Positions 9,195 to 20,044 of a DNA stretch of 20,541 nucleotides are shown in pieces; positions within the stretch are counted from its first letter, which is position 1, and each line of letters begins with the position of its first letter. The notes under the pieces were generated by a model, which searched no databases, was not told the DNA's origin, and was given only the letters and a program-made list of their open reading frames with translations. The stretch is from NCBI GenBank assembly GCA_943704525.1, contig CALSCQ010000912.1:1-20541 (forward strand), in the 5' to 3' direction. The stretch is from Pigoraptor vietnamica. Its lineage: Eukaryota > Opisthokonta > Filasterea. Position numbers and translations under genes: made by a program.

Positions 9195-12100
9195 ATGGTG
9201 CGTTTGTGTTTTGCCATCCTTCCCGATGACGTGGCGCTGAAGTTAGTTCGTGCAACGTACATCTGCACGCATCGTGCCTTTCCTATCTGTCTGCAGCGTG
9301 CTGTTTTGTGCGAAATTTTCGGGTTCAGTTGCTCGACTGACCCTTTCTTTTGCCGCTCGGTTCTTCTTTCCGTGTAGCCGCTCCGTCTCGACATTAAGGT
9401 GGGTCCATCGTTTGTCCCTTCTGTGTCATCACCTTACGAGTGGATGTGCACCCGTCGCATCTATCAATGTCCTTTGCGCCCGCGCGCTCATCCACGCTTG
9501 CATTCTCCCACCATCTCATGCTTTTGTATGAGTTTCTGTATGAGTCTTGTGTATGAGTCGTGACAGTGTTGCCTTATATCGATCTGCTCCGTGTGCGATT
9601 GCAGCGGAAGCTCCTCGCCCGCTCGGACCGCGTCAAGTCGGTGGACCTCCACCCCACAGAGCCATGGATGCTCGCGAGTCTCTACATTGGGACAATACAC
9701 GTCTGGAACTACGACAACCAGGTGCGTTGCGTGTGCGTGTGTGTGTGTTATTGTGAGTGTGTATGTGTTTGTATGTGTGTGTGCGTGCGTGCGTGTGGTG
9801 AGTTTCCACTTCTCCGAATGGCCTGAATATTTGAGTTGTTATTTGCCCATAGTGGCGTGTGCATGTCGGATATTCCTCGCACTGACGCACATCCACGCGG
9901 CAACAGACGATGGTCAAGAGCTTTGAGGTGACGGATCTCCCCGTGCGTGCGGCCAAGTTCATCCCGCGCAAGAACTGGATCATCGCCGGCGCAGACGACA
10001 TGCAGATTCGGTGCGTCCCTGTGCGGTTGTCCATGTGTGCGTGCGTGCGCCCACGTTGTGTGCCGTGTGTGCCGCGCGATGTCCCTCGTTCTCCCTCCCC
10101 TATTATCTTATCTGCGTTTGTTTTCAGCGTGTGCTCTGCTGGCTTACGAGTTCTGTTCATCTTTGCATTCGCATAGCGTCTTCAATTACAACACGCTCGA
10201 GAAGGTGCACAACTTTGAGGCGCACTCGGATTACATTCGCGCGATCGCGATTCACCCGACACAGCCGTACGTCCTCACCTCTTCGGACGACATGACCATC
10301 AAGCTGTGGGACTGGGATCGCAACTGGACGTGCGCGCAGGTGCGTGCGTTGACTGGCTAGGGATCATGTTCGGCGCTTTGTGTGCTGAGCACATTGGTTG
10401 TTACATAGGCACTCACCGTCGTTAGTGCACACATTCACTTCATTCACTTTCACGCTTACACGCGCGCACAGACACGATGCCCCCCCCCCCCCCCCCCCCC
10501 TCTCTCTCTCTCCTCCTCCTCCTTTTTTTTCACTTGTTGCCAACTATATCCGTTGCAGCCGATGCGAGTGCGTGTGCATGAAGATCTGACCCTGTGCTCG
10601 CCCGCAGGTGTTTGAGGGCCACTCGCACTTTGTGATGCAAGTGGTGTTCAACCCCAAGGACACGAACACGTTTGCGAGCGCATCGCTCGATCGCACCGTC
10701 AAAGTGTGGCAGCTGGGCTCGTCCGTCCCCAACTTCACTCTGGAGGGCCACGAGAAGGGCGTGAACTGCGTCGATTACTTCCAGGTGCGTTACTGCGTGT
10801 GGCAGTGGGGCGGTTGCCTGTCCTCACGTTCGATTGGAGGGATACACAACATTAGCACAGGCACACGCACGGACGCAAGGATGTGCGCACGTCTCCGCAC
10901 AGACGTGCACACACACACGCGCGCACTCGTCATCACCAACCACAGATTGGTTCGATTGGAGCGTCAGCTGTGCAAGCGTTGCGCTCAGATTTTGCGGCGG
11001 ATGTTAACGCCGTTGTGTTTGTGCGCGTCTGGCAGGGCGGCGAGAAGCCCTATTTGATCACCGGTGGCGACGACCGCCTCGTGAAGATCTGGGACTATCA
11101 GACCAAGGCGTGCGTGCAAACGCTCGAGGGACACACGCAGAACCTCTCTGTCGTGTGCTTCCACCCGGAGCTGCCCATCATTATCTCGGGTTCGGAGGAC
11201 GGTGAGTGTCGCCCATTCGTGCGACAAGAGCGTCCGGTAGATTGCGCTGCGAGTGGTGCGCTGTCACACGCAACCCGCACGCACAACAGCAACAGAAGAT
11301 GGATGAGCGCACTCGGTTGCGATCCTGACAATTTCCCATGGCCCACAGGCACGGTGCGCATCTGGCATGCCAACACATACCGCCTCGAGAACACGCTCAA
11401 CTATGGGCTCGAGCGCGTGTGGTCGCTCTCGTACCTCCGCGGCAGCAACAGCATTGCGATCGGTTACGATGAGGGCGCGATCATGGTGAAACTCGGCCGC
11501 GAGGACCCCGTGTGCTCGATGGACGTGAGCGGGAAGATCATCTGGGCGCGGCACAACGAGATCCAGCAGGCGAACCTCAAGACGGTCGGCCCCGAGGTCG
11601 ACGTCAATGACGGCGAACGGTGGGTGTTTGGGCTGCGCACTTCTCTGTGTGTGTTACGAACGTCATCAGTGCATGTCGCTGCGTGTGCGCATGTTCGTAT
11701 TTATTCTGCTATCGTGTGGCTTCACGTCGCTGACGTGGTGTTTCCTTCGTCCCTGTGCAGCCTCCCGCTGTCGAGCAAGGAGCTCGGCAGCTGCGAAGTG
11801 TACCCGCAGACGCTGATGCACAACCCGAACGGCCGCTTTGTCGTTGTCTGCGGCGATGGCGAGTACACGATTTACACTGCGCTTGCGTGGCGCAACAAGA
11901 GCTACGGCAGCGCGCTCGAGGTGAATGCTGCCTGCTGTCTGCGACCAGTCCGGTGCTTGTGCGGGATCTGTCCTATATAATATCGCTTTGTCTTCTTGCC
12001 CTCTCTTTCTCACAGAGTGATCCGATCTCACACTCTTCCGCCCCTTACCCCGCAGTTTGTGTGGTCGGCCGACAGCAGCGAATACGCCGTCCGCGAGAGC

Positions 12101-14754
12101 TCGAGCAAGATCAAGACGTTCCGCAACTTTAAGGAGCGGAAGGTGCTCCGCCACGACTTTGGCGCCGAGGGTATCTTTGGCGGTGCGCTGCTCGGCGTGC
12201 GCTCGTCCAACTTCCTCGCCCTCTACGACTGGGAGTCGCTTGAGCTGGTGCGTTCCTCAGTTCCGTCTTGTCTGTGACTATTCTTGCATGTCTCTCTCAA
12301 GCTTCGAAATCCTTTATTTTTGGTTTCTTGCTTTCCGCTTGTTGCAATTTTAGACTCATGTCTGTACGTGTGGGTTTGCCTACGTGTGCGTTTGCCTGCA
12401 TTGTGTGTGTGCTCACGTGTCGTGGACTCGCTCGGTGACAGGTGCGGCGCATTGAGACTGTCCCCAAGTACATCTTCTGGTCTGAGGACGGCCGCCTGAT
12501 GACGATCGCCACGGAGGAGTCGTACTTTGTGCTTCGCTTCAACAAGGACGTCGTCACGAAGCACATTGAGGCTGGCCAGGCGATCGGCGACGAGGGCATC
12601 GAGGAGGCGTTCGAGGTGGGTCGCGCCGTACGTCCTTGGAGGGCGTACTGTGTGCTGTTTCATTGCGCCCAGTTCTCTTTCTGCGTCCCTCTCTGAGAGT
12701 GCGATTCGGTGTCACGAGACTCTATGCGCGTGCACTCAACTCGACATCCCCTCCCCGTCTCGGCAGTTTCTCGCGGAGATCCAAGAGTCGGTCCGCACCG
12801 GCGCGTGGGTCGGCGACTGCTTTGTCTACACGAACGCAACAAACCGGCTCAATTATTACGTCGGCGGGGAGGTCGTCACGCTCGGCCACCTCGACCGCCC
12901 GCTCTTCCTTCTCGGCTACATTCCCGCCAACTCGCGCGTGTACCTGGCCGACAAGGACATGAACGTCGTCTCGTACTACCTCTCGCTCGCCGTGCTCGAG
13001 TACCAGACGGCCGTCATTCGCAAGGACTTTGAGCTCGCGCGCTCGGTGCTCCCGACCGTTCCCGAGAAGCAGCGGAACCGCGTCGCCCAGTTCCTCGAGA
13101 AGCAGGGTGCGTAGTGTTTGGAATTGGAAAACATGCCCGCATTGGATCGCGTAGTTCAGCCGCATCGCAAAGGATATTTTTGTCGACATTGTGGCATGCG
13201 ATGACAGCCTTTTGTTCCAGTGTTTTGGCGCTGCGTCTCACTGCATGGCGCTGCCGCATTCTGCCGAGTGCACTGTCACTCTTCACGACCGCTCATCTCT
13301 CTCCCTTTCGACTGCGCCCTTTGTCCAGGCTTCAAGGACCAGGCGCTGGAGGTGTCGCTGGACCCCGAGCACCGCTTTGAGCTCGCCATTCAGCTGCGCA
13401 AGCTCGACGTCGCATTCCAGATTGCGCACGAGGCTGCCAACGAGGCCAAGTGGAAGCAGGTGGGTCACGTGATGGCCGTATGCGTTTGCCTGCGTGTTGT
13501 GTGTGTCCCTGTGCAATGTCTCCTTGTGCGTTTTATCGGCTGTGACTTCGCATGCCGCAAAACACTCACTGTCGTGTCTCTCTCTCGCGCGCAGCTCGGC
13601 GACCTTGCGCTCGCTTGCTGGGACTTCCGCTTGGCGGAGGAGAGCCTCATCCAGGCCAAGGACTTCGCCGGTCTCCTTCTGCTGTACAGGTGCGCTGCAA
13701 TGCTCTTGTCGGTTTGTTGTATTCAAACGCATCGTGTTGTGTCTCATCACTCTCCCTCGTCACCTCCTTAATACTCTCCCTGTGTGTTGCCGTGACACCG
13801 CTCACATTTTTCGGCCCCCTCTCAATTCCAGCTCGTCGGGCAACGCGGAGGGCCTCACACGCCTCGCCGTGACGGCGCGCAACGAGGGCCGCAACAACAT
13901 TGCATTCCTCGGCATGTTCCTCCTCGGCCGCGTCGAGGAGTGCCTTGAGCTCCTCATTGCCACAAAGCGCCTTCCGGAGGCTGCCTTCTTCTCGCGCACG
14001 TACGCCCCGTCGCAAGTGTCGCGCGTCGTGTCCCTGTGGCGCGCTGACCTCGAGACGACGAACAAGAAGGCGGCAGAGTCGCTTGCGGACCCGACCGAGT
14101 ACGAGAACCTGTTCCCTGACCTTGGCCTCGCCGTGCGCGCGGAGCAGCTCTTCTACGAGCTCCGCGACAAGCGGCGCATCCCCGCGGGTGCGTACCCCGA
14201 GGTGCGTGCGCAGGGCCTCCCCAACCTGCTCGAGGTCGTCCGGCAGAATGGCGGCGCTTTCCAGGCGCCCGTCGCGAACGGCGGATCGCACGCGGAAGAG
14301 GTGCGTGCACATGTAGTCGAAGTGTTTGTGGACCCTGCTGGCTCTCCGCATTCCCCGCATGCATTCGCGTTGTCGTCGCACTATATGTGTATGTCTATCT
14401 TATCGCACTACGGTCGGCGATTGCTAATCGGCCGCATTTTGGGTATTTCAGGAGGAGCCCCAGCGCGCCTCTCCGCCGCAGCCTGCGCCCATCTCGCCCG
14501 TCGCACACGCTGAGTCGCCGCGGCCAAGCGCTGCCGCTGCGCCGCGCGTGTCCACGGAAGCACCCAAGCCCGCCACGCCTACTCCCGTACCCGCAGCCGT
14601 GCCTGCGCCCGCGCGCAAGGCCCCGTCGCCTCAGGAAGAGGATGAGGACGAGTTTGATATCGAGGCGGAGATCGAGAGGGCCGGGGAGGGCGGCGTCGAT
14701 GCGGATGTCAACGTGGATGAGCTGCTGGGTGACGACAATGACCTGCTTGCTTGA
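9195..14754 (+). CDS. COPB2: Coatomer subunit beta-prime (beta'-COP)
   Basis: Sixteen coding exons: 9195-9197, 9378-9398, 9605-9721, 9907-10010, 10177-10339, 10608-10784, 11036-11201, 11349-11619, 11761-11920, 12056-12247, 12442-12615, 12767-13106, 13329-13459, 13595-13689, 13832-14300, 14452-14754. They encode 961 aa (human about 906). Two WD40 propellers fill roughly residues 8-300 and 310-590, with hallmarks [19 protein letters not shown]-like [31 protein letters not shown] and GSEDGTVRIW. An alpha-solenoid follows, containing [16 protein letters not shown]. The last 100 residues are Pro/Ala-rich, then acidic. Arg17, Lys19, Arg61 and Asp208 line up with the residues I recall as binding dilysine (KKxx) tails in yeast. 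Beta'-COP is part of the COPI coat for Golgi-to-ER traffic. The first coding exon is the ATG alone, abutting donor gtgcgt. The second is a 21-nt microexon (PLRLDIK). Every donor begins GTG. Confidence 0.98.
9378..9398 (+). other. COPB2: 21-nt microexon of COPB2
   Basis: TAG acceptor, then seven codons reading PLRLDIK, then donor gtgggt. It supplies exactly the conserved N-terminus between the initiator Met and [11 protein letters not shown], with phase 0 at both ends. Confidence 0.93.
9731..9799. repeat. Imperfect (GT)n tract
   Basis: A GT-rich tract with C and A interruptions inside COPB2 intron 3 (9722-9906), starting almost at the donor. Confidence 0.85.
10480..10531 (+). repeat. C21-(TC)n-(TCC)n-T8 polypyrimidine tract
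   Basis: Fifty-two nearly pure pyrimidines in COPB2 intron 5 (10340-10607): C21, then TC repeats, TCC repeats and eight T. It ends about 75 nt before the real acceptor. The C21-(TC)n order matches that in kinase intron 2 in the sense strand. Confidence 0.95.
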
Positions 14755-15061
14755 AACAGTCCCGTGACTGCGTGAGAGCTGCGTCGAGTCGGCAGCGTTG
14801 CGTTAGTTTTGTGAGGGGGAGAGCGATCGCCAGTTGCCCTTGTCGCGTCCACAGCAGTATGAGCGAAATTCGTGCGGCTTTCTCTCCTTCTGGTTCTGCG
14901 TGTGCGCGTGCGCGTGGGGCGCGTTGGCCGCGAGCGCGGCGTTTTGTGGCCGGGCCTCGAAATTGAGTGAATGAAGACGGGTCTGACATCAGCAGCAGTG
15001 CCGTTCGTAAGATGCGCCCCTTGTATTTTGGGCAATATCACGCATGCACGCACCCGCGCCG

Positions 15062-15102
<41 letters not shown>

Positions 15103-15241
15103 ACAAGGCCCACAAAAGAGTTATGTGGTAGCCTTCAAAACCAACAAAGAACGAGAATGGCAACCGATGCGACGACAAAGAAACTTCACGCGGAAAAAAA
15201 AGCGCACGCAACACGCCCCGCGACTGTTCAAAAATTTCGGC
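14755..15241. other. Tail-to-tail spacer, COPB2 and M6P-receptor-like gene
   Basis: Both genes end here, so the region should hold two 3' UTRs. It contains a (GA)n tract at 15063-15099 and CG-rich sequence near 14900-14945. No gene was recognised. Confidence 0.6.
15063..15099. repeat. (GA)n microsatellite
   Basis: About 18 uninterrupted AG units between two convergent genes. Confidence 0.97.
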
Positions 15242-16784
15242 TCATGCCTCGACCATGCGGTCGTCCTCGTCCTGGTCCTCGGCGTCATCGAGGCCACGGT
15301 ACTTGACCGTGTCGTTGTCCCTCGAGCGGCCCCAGCAGCGAATGCTCTACGCAGGCGGACACAACAGCGTCAGACGCGACAAGCACAAGAAAAGCGGTCG
15401 CGCAAGGATCGCCAATAAAGTCCACGCTGTGAGCACAGACACATCCACACACACACGCACACACACACGCACGCACGCAGTGAAGGCAACGACAAGTAGT
15501 AGAGACGGAAGACAGTGCGATTCCAACACACAACACACGACAACGTCAGCGACGACTCACCGCGCAGGTGGCCCCAATGCTGCGCCACGTGTCAATGTTG
15601 GGGATCTGCTCGACGCCCTTGGCGCCCATGACGACGCGCTTGTAGAGAATGCCGAGAACGAGGTAGAGGAGAATGACAACCGCAAAGCTGGTGTGGAGAG
15701 GGCGCACACACAAGAAGGTTAGGACAAACACACGCGTACGTTTGGGACAAAAGCTGCAACAACTACTCTCACATTCGCCTGGCGCGCGCATACATTACTC
15801 ATTCACTGACAGACACTCAGCGCGCACACAGAGGCACTCACACAATGACGACGACCGAGCCGACGCTGACGCTGCTGTTCTTGGTGTTGACGAGTGCATC
15901 GTAAGGGTTGTAGCACGCGTTGGTCCGCCACGTGAACGAGTAGGTGCAGTTCGAGTCCTCGAGGTCAAAGACGGGGTACCCCTGCACGTTCAACACAAGC
16001 GAAAATGTAAGGAAAAAAAAAGAACGCAAGGGACGACGTCTTGCAACAAATGCGATGCTGGCAGCAACACGTAACGGTGGCGTACGGGAGAGCGCTCGAA
16101 CGATAGCGCTCGCGAGAGTGTTTGCGCGCTTTGCACCGAGGCTCACCGCAGAGGCGAACGTGCTGTCGCAGTCAAAGTGAATGTACGTCTTGCGCGAGAA
16201 CTTGCTGTTGTGGCACAGCTCGCCGCCCCCGAGCGTCATGAGGAGATCGCCATCTGTCGTGCGGATATGTCAGATGCAAGCAACGTAAAGAACAAACGCA
16301 CAAGCTGGCGAAAAGGAGAACGATCACACGCAGACGCAGCCACAAACAGACGCTTCGACGCACCGGCACGACGCGTAAGGGTCGTCTGCGAGTGCAGGCC
16401 GAGGACAAAGTCGCGCTCGTCGGCGCCGTTGCTCTTCTGGTACACGGCGACGTCGGGGTTGTTGCCGGTGCCGCCAACGCGCACGGGAGCGCAAATGTTG
16501 ATAAAGTACGAAAAATCGCGCTGTCCCTCCGCGCCCTCCTGGACAAAGTAGTCGGCGCTACGAAGCGAGAGTCGATGTGAGACATTGCGTGCGGAGATCC
16601 CATGACAATACGAGAGTAGAAGGCACGCACAGCGCACTCACTCGTTGACCTGGCGCAGTCGTGAGAAATCGACCACTGTCCCCTCCTTCTGCACGGTGAA
16701 AGTGCACGCCGCAAACGCCGTCGCGACGTGGATGGACAGAACAGCGGCCACGACTGCCATCACGACGGAAGAGTTGCCGGCCAT
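15242..16784 (-). CDS. Cation-dependent mannose-6-phosphate receptor-like protein (MRH domain)
   Basis: Six exons (16784-16642, 16557-16364, 16253-16147, 15981-15842, 15687-15561, 15346-15242) encode 271 aa; human M6PR has 277. A signal peptide covers about residues 1-26. The lumenal MRH/P-type lectin domain (27-171) has six cysteines (27, 70, 126, 141, 160, 171) for three disulfides. Gln88 (VYQKSN), Arg133 (SRKTYIHF), Glu156 and Tyr162 (LEDSNCTYSF) fall where the family's four sugar-contacting residues lie. One membrane segment spans about 189-209. The cytosolic tail keeps the M6PR-like GAKGVEQIP..DTW stretch, a cysteine pair (236, 241), a YRGL tyrosine motif (253-256) and an acidic run, but no terminal dileucine. 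Expected role by family: carrying phosphomannosyl hydrolases from Golgi to lysosomes. Fungal Mrl1-type receptors are the main alternative. The exon 2 end (before gtgcgt at 16363) rests on phase and motif continuity. Confidence 0.88.
15434..15479. repeat. (CA)n tract
   Basis: A CA-rich tract with G interruptions inside intron 5 of the M6P-receptor-like gene. Confidence 0.9.
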
Positions 16785-16967
16785 TCTCTGTGACAGGTGC
16801 GTGACGTCGCACGTGCGCGCGCAAAATCAAATCAGGTAAGAAATTCAGACACACACTCGCTTATACTAATAAAAGAAGGCCAATGCTAAAAGAGAGGTGA
16901 GGGTGACACAACTGCGCTCGAGTGAACACACGCACACGCACACGCACACACACACAAACACACACAC

Positions 16968-17005
<38 letters not shown>

Positions 17006-17414
17006 GAGTGCCCCAGTTACGGTCACGAGACCCCCCGTTTCACAATCAGCGACAAATGACGCGCAAAAATAAATTCTGCTCACTATGGAAAATGTATGGC
17101 ACTCGAAGGGAAAAATAAAGCGCTCCACAAAAGAAGACGTCCAAAATGAGCGGCACGTGAGACATGTCCGGACTGGGCCGTATGACTTGAATACAGGGTG
17201 GGGGTTACACTTTCATAGTCAGTTCATACTGTACAAATTTGAAAGCATAGTGAGGGTTACGTTCTATCAGTTCGTAACAACTGTAACAGGGGTCACGTGA
17301 TGGAAGGCGCCTTCTTTTTGCCATGTCAGTTCTGAGTTTCAGAGCTCACGAGGCAATCCTCTTTGCGAGTACGTTAAAGGCGCGCGCATTTCCCTGCGTC
17401 TGTCGTTTGTTGAC
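16785..17414. promoter_or_regulatory. Head-to-head promoter region, M6P-receptor-like gene and SEM1
   Basis: The two genes diverge from this 630-bp region. It holds a (CA)n tract (16926-17005), two related copies of a GGGTTAC...CAGTTC...ACTGTA pattern (17202-17233 and 17254-17285), and GTCACGTGATGG at 17292-17303, about 110 nt before the SEM1 start. Promoter function is inferred from position. Confidence 0.5.
16926..17005. repeat. (CA)n microsatellite
   Basis: About 80 nt of CA repeats with few interruptions, 142 nt upstream of the M6P-receptor-like start codon. Confidence 0.97.
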
Positions 17415-17974
17415 ATGGCTGCGAAGGGCGACAAGGCGGAAGCGCCCAAGGCACCCGCGCCGGGCCTTGACTTGCTCGAGGAGGACGACGAGTTTGAGGA
17501 GTTCCCTGCGGAGGGTGAGTGTGATCGTGTGTCTCAGTGTGAGCCCATTGTTGTGCCGTGTTCGCATTGGTAGGGTCAAGAGTGGACTATAATCTGCTTG
17601 TGTTTACACGAAGCGAGAGGGAGAAAAGAGGTTAAGAGGGGCAGCGTGTTGGTGTGGGCCATAGTTTGCTTGCGTTCGTGTGAAGGAGAAAGGAGAATGT
17701 GATGAGCATAATAAGAAGGATCGAGAGACAGAGGCAGAGCCACTTTGGACATTAGTGGACCATGGAAAGGTGTATTGGCGTTGGTGTTGATATCGCGTTC
17801 ATGCTGTGCAGAGTGGGGCGAGGACAAGGAGGACCGCGCGGATGCAAAGCAGTGGGAGGACGATTGGGACGACGACAATGTTGAGGACGATTTCTCCAAG
17901 CAGCTACGGTGCGCTTGCTGCGAAGTCAGTTTGTGTTGGCTTTTCGTAGTGAGTTTTAAGAGTTGTGTGTGTGC

Positions 17975-18010
<36 letters not shown>

Positions 18011-18147
18011 GTGTGTGTGCGTGTGTGTGTGTGTGTTCGCAGTTGTGCTGTGTGGCGCATGTTGGGTCGTTGTGTCTCACGCCTTATGTCACGTGCAGGG
18101 CTGAGCTTGAGAAGGTGGCACAGAACCCGCAACCGATGAAGATATGA
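17415..18147 (+). CDS. SEM1: 26S proteasome lid subunit SEM1/DSS1
   Basis: Three exons (17415-17514, 17812-17908, 18099-18147) encode 81 aa, near the usual 70-90. After a basic, Ala/Pro-rich N-terminus come the two acidic-aromatic blocks that define the family: LLEEDDEFEEFPAEEW at about residues 20-35 and QWEDDWDDDNVEDDFSKQLR at about 47-66, followed by the amphipathic AELEKV helix. By family knowledge this disordered acidic protein tethers Rpn3 and Rpn7 during lid assembly. It also serves in TREX-2 and with BRCA2-type proteins. Donors are gtgagt and gtgcgc and phases match. It shares a head-to-head promoter region with the M6P-receptor-like gene. Intron 2 holds a (GT)n tract. Confidence 0.96.
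17963..18036. repeat. (GT)n microsatellite
   Basis: About 74 nt of GT repeats with C interruptions inside SEM1 intron 2 (17909-18098). Confidence 0.97.
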
Positions 18148-18424
18148 TAGCTCAATGCGTTGCCGCGTCGCATGCGTTTGGAAAGCAATTAAGGCGTCCG
18201 CTTTGTACAACTGTGCACGCAGTGTGCTTATGTAGCGTATGCACTTACATGCACGCACGCGTACACACACACACGCACGCGCACACACACACACACGCAC
18301 ACACACCTCATGCACATACAAAAACGAGCGCCGCGTGCGCGCGCGTCGGGCAGGCACATACACGACTTTCCCTTGCACAACCGCGCCACTGACAAAGCAC
18401 GAATCACCACAATCGCCCTTTTAA
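18148..18424. other. Tail-to-tail spacer, SEM1 and OCIA-domain gene
   Basis: A 277-bp spacer between two gene ends. It contains a (CA)n tract at 18251-18306, and nothing else was recognised. Confidence 0.6.
18251..18306. repeat. (CA)n tract
   Basis: CA repeats with G interruptions between the SEM1 and OCIA-domain genes. Confidence 0.93.
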
Positions 18425-18817
18425 TCACTCCATGTCGTCGCCGTACTTGTTGCTCTTCCGCCGCGCCGCGCCGCCCTCATACCCCGTGTCGTCAAACGCA
18501 CGACCATCCCCACCGGACCTTCCGGCGCCGTTACCAGCATACACGCGCCTGTTGCGCTCTCGGAGTTCGTCGAACGTAATGTACCGGCGCTGCTGCGCTT
18601 GAGGCTGCCGCCTGTCGTTGTCGTCGTGCGCCTCTGTCTGGTGCGGCGCATACTGCGGAGCGTCACTGCGCCTGTTGTCCCACGCGCGCTGGGTGTCTTG
18701 TGACGGGGCGTCCGCAGGCGCCTGCAACAGGCAGTGAGTGAGTGAAGCGCGCGCCGCAACCACTTGGCATGGTTGCCGTGTGTGTGTGTGCGCGCGTGCA
18801 AATCTATGTGTATGTGT

Positions 18818-18863
<46 letters not shown>

Positions 18864-20006
18864 TGTGTGCCGGCGTGTAACAACACGGGAAATCCTTGTA
18901 GCACAAATTTGCGCAAACATTCGTTCCACAACAATCGACGACCCGCACACAGACGCACTCACCCCTCCCCCGTCAAGCACTAGCTCGGGCGCATTCGTGT
19001 CCACCTGCGGCGTGTCGTTGGACGGTGGGCGACGCAGACGATTCCACCCGCCCCTCTCCTCGCGAGCGTCGGGACTCTCGAGCGGACGCTCGTTCTGCGT
19101 GTTCCAGCGCGCGTCCCCTGCAGTACCGCCGAGGTCGTCCGAAGAAGGAGAGTCGTCGACACGCTTTGTTGCTAATCCCCTGTAGCGCACGACCCGCACG
19201 CGAATAAGATGATAGGACGACGTGTTCGTCACGCAAAGTCGCTTAAACAAAAGATGAGCGATGCCGGATCAGCTTGAGTCATAGACGTGTGTCCATCGAC
19301 TCCACTACAAGAGATGAGAAAGACAGAATAGCGGGCGTGTGTATGTGTGCATGTGTGAGAAAAATATGTCTGTGTGTGTGTGTGAGTGTGAGTGTGTGTG
19401 TGTGTGTGAGTGTGTGTAAGTGTGTGTGTGAGTGTGGTGTGTGGTGCGTGTGAGTGTGAGTGTGTGTGTGTGCGTGTGCGCGTTTGACACGAGAGAGAGA
19501 CAGTCGCAACACAAGGCCATCCGCACTTTTGCTTGCGCAGCTTGTCCGCCAGTGGCGAGTTTTCAAGCGCCAATATCTTGCTCTCGCAAATCGGGCGTCC
19601 AGCAAGCATGCCGAGGTAGAAGCCGAAGAAACCGGCCGCTGCGCAACGCAAGGCAGCTGAGCCACGTTGTCACGTGCGCGGGACGACGCAGCAAGAATGC
19701 TCTAAAGTGCTGCGAGAAAAGTTGGCACAGGGTGTGTGTTTGTGCGAGAGTGGTGTCGCAGCACGTGTGCGTGCATCAGCCTTAGTGGGAAAAACGACTG
19801 TGCAAGGAAATCTGTGAGGGTATTCAAAAACCGCGCCACACCCACCGGCCTGCATGAAAGGCGCGGCCTGCTTCACTTCCTTGCTCGCTGTGGAAGGCAT
19901 CAAGTGTCAGCAATACATAAAGGAGTACTAATGCTGTGAGCAAGTTGTGTGTGTTTTTGTGTGTGTGTGTATGTGTGTGAGCGTTGTGTGTGTGCGTGCG
20001 TGCGTG

Positions 20007-20044
<38 letters not shown>

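Noticed and set aside
10883-11980. 365-codon + frame over the COPB2 WD40 part
   Set aside because: It reads through introns 6-9 of COPB2, which happen to lack stops in that frame. The spliced exons match the family and the intron parts do not.
19336-19482. Telomere-like GT-rich repeat
   Set aside because: The units are plain GT with scattered A and lack the G-runs of telomeric repeats. The tract is inside an intron.
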